In this document: positions 5,870-6,125 of the stretch, piece by piece
Layout of the letters: each line of letters begins with the position of its first letter
How positions within the stretch are numbered: the first letter of the stretch is position 1
DNA from: Rubrobacteraceae bacterium
GTDB lineage: Bacteria > Actinomycetota > Rubrobacteria > Rubrobacterales > Rubrobacteraceae
NCBI GenBank assembly: GCA_030447045.1
Contig: JAUJMB010000095.1
Span: 1 to 6,125, forward strand
Direction: 5' to 3'
DNA: 6,125 nucleotides
Position numbers and translations under genes: made by a program
The notes under the pieces: model-generated
Databases searched by the model: none
Seen by the model: only the letters and a program-made list of their open reading frames with translations
What the model was told of the DNA's origin: nothing

Positions 5870-6125
5870 ATGTCCGAGACGATAGGAGTCCGCGAGGGCG
5901 AGGGGTTCGACGCGGAGGCCGTCGAGGGCGTCCTGCGCGGGAAGATCGACGGGTTGCCCGAGGGGAGACTCGAGGTCGAGCAGTTCCCTTTCGGCGCGTC
6001 GAACCTTACGTATTTGTTGAGGATCGGGGACTGGGAGGGTGTGCTGCGCCGCCCGCCGCTCGGCCCCATCCCCCCGAAGGCGCACGACATGGGTCGGGAG
6101 TCCGGCATATTGTCGAAGCTGAACG
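5870..6125 (+). CDS. ACAD10-like phosphotransferase (APH/choline-kinase-like fold), N-terminal part
   Basis: The 85 visible codons run off the right edge without a stop. The start at ATG 5870 has the ribosome binding site GAAAGGA (5858-5864) five bases upstream. The protein opens with a helix (FDAEAVEGVLRGKIDGLP), then beta strands VEQFPFGASNLTYLLRIG (36-53), the nucleotide-loop region of the aminoglycoside phosphotransferase fold. Next is VLRRPPLGPIPPKAHDMGRE (58-77), the signature of the phosphotransferase group related to the kinase domain of mammalian ACAD10, with Glu77 and GILSKLN beginning the next helix. These proteins often sit next to acyl-CoA dehydrogenases and are thought to phosphorylate hydroxyacyl or related substrates; the target here is inferred only. 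The catalytic HGD and DxD motifs lie beyond the window. The family assignment is firm, but completeness cannot be judged. Confidence 0.88.
   Translation, partial: MSETIGVREGEGFDAEAVEGVLRGKIDGLPEGRLEVEQFPFGASNLTYLLRIGDWEGVLRRPPLGPIPPKAHDMGRESGILSKLN

Overview
The window is very GC-rich bacterial DNA. It freely uses ATA for Ile and AGG for Arg, has several GTG/TTG starts and purine-rich ribosome binding sites, and carries promoter and protein types seen in deep-branching Actinobacteria. My best guess is a Rubrobacter-like organism, inferred from codon habits and protein flavour rather than from a search.

Layout. Positions 1-947 (+) are the C-terminal part of a YdiF/propionate-CoA-transferase-type acyl-CoA:acetate/3-ketoacid CoA-transferase, whose 5' end lies outside the window. 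It is followed 52 bases later by a complete acetoacetyl-CoA synthetase (1000-2976, +). Next come a good sigma70-type promoter (2992-3020) and the wreck of an MHS-family major facilitator transporter (about 3126-3565, +), which has lost its N-terminal two thirds and carries a one-base frameshift. A PaaG-like enoyl-CoA hydratase/isomerase follows (best start TTG 3648, ending 4433, +). Facing it with a 6-base gap is a small minus-strand gene for a membrane protein with a C-terminal winged-helix-like domain (4440 to about 4861), also apparently frameshifted. A GC-rich region with a perfect 15-bp stem-loop (4949-4983) separates it from a ComB-family phosphatase (TTG 5043-5834, +). The window ends inside an ACAD10/aminoglycoside-phosphotransferase-like kinase gene (5870 to the edge, +).

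Function. The CoA-transferase, acetoacetyl-CoA synthetase and crotonase-family enzyme form a short-chain acyl-CoA block. The first two offer an ATP-independent and an ATP-dependent route to activate acetoacetate or similar short acids, and the third isomerises or hydrates enoyl-CoAs. The dead transporter may once have imported a carboxylate for this block. The kinase-like gene at the right edge belongs to a family often tied to acyl-CoA dehydrogenases, so the lipid/acyl-CoA theme may continue. ComB is the odd one out: its classical role is coenzyme M synthesis, which is not expected here.

I found no mobile element, CRISPR array, RNA gene or obviously new multi-gene system. The points most worth a second look are the two one-base frameshifts at homopolymer-like runs, the promoter left in front of a decayed transporter, the perfect hairpin before comB, and the inverted-repeat segment that appears to form the tail of ComB.
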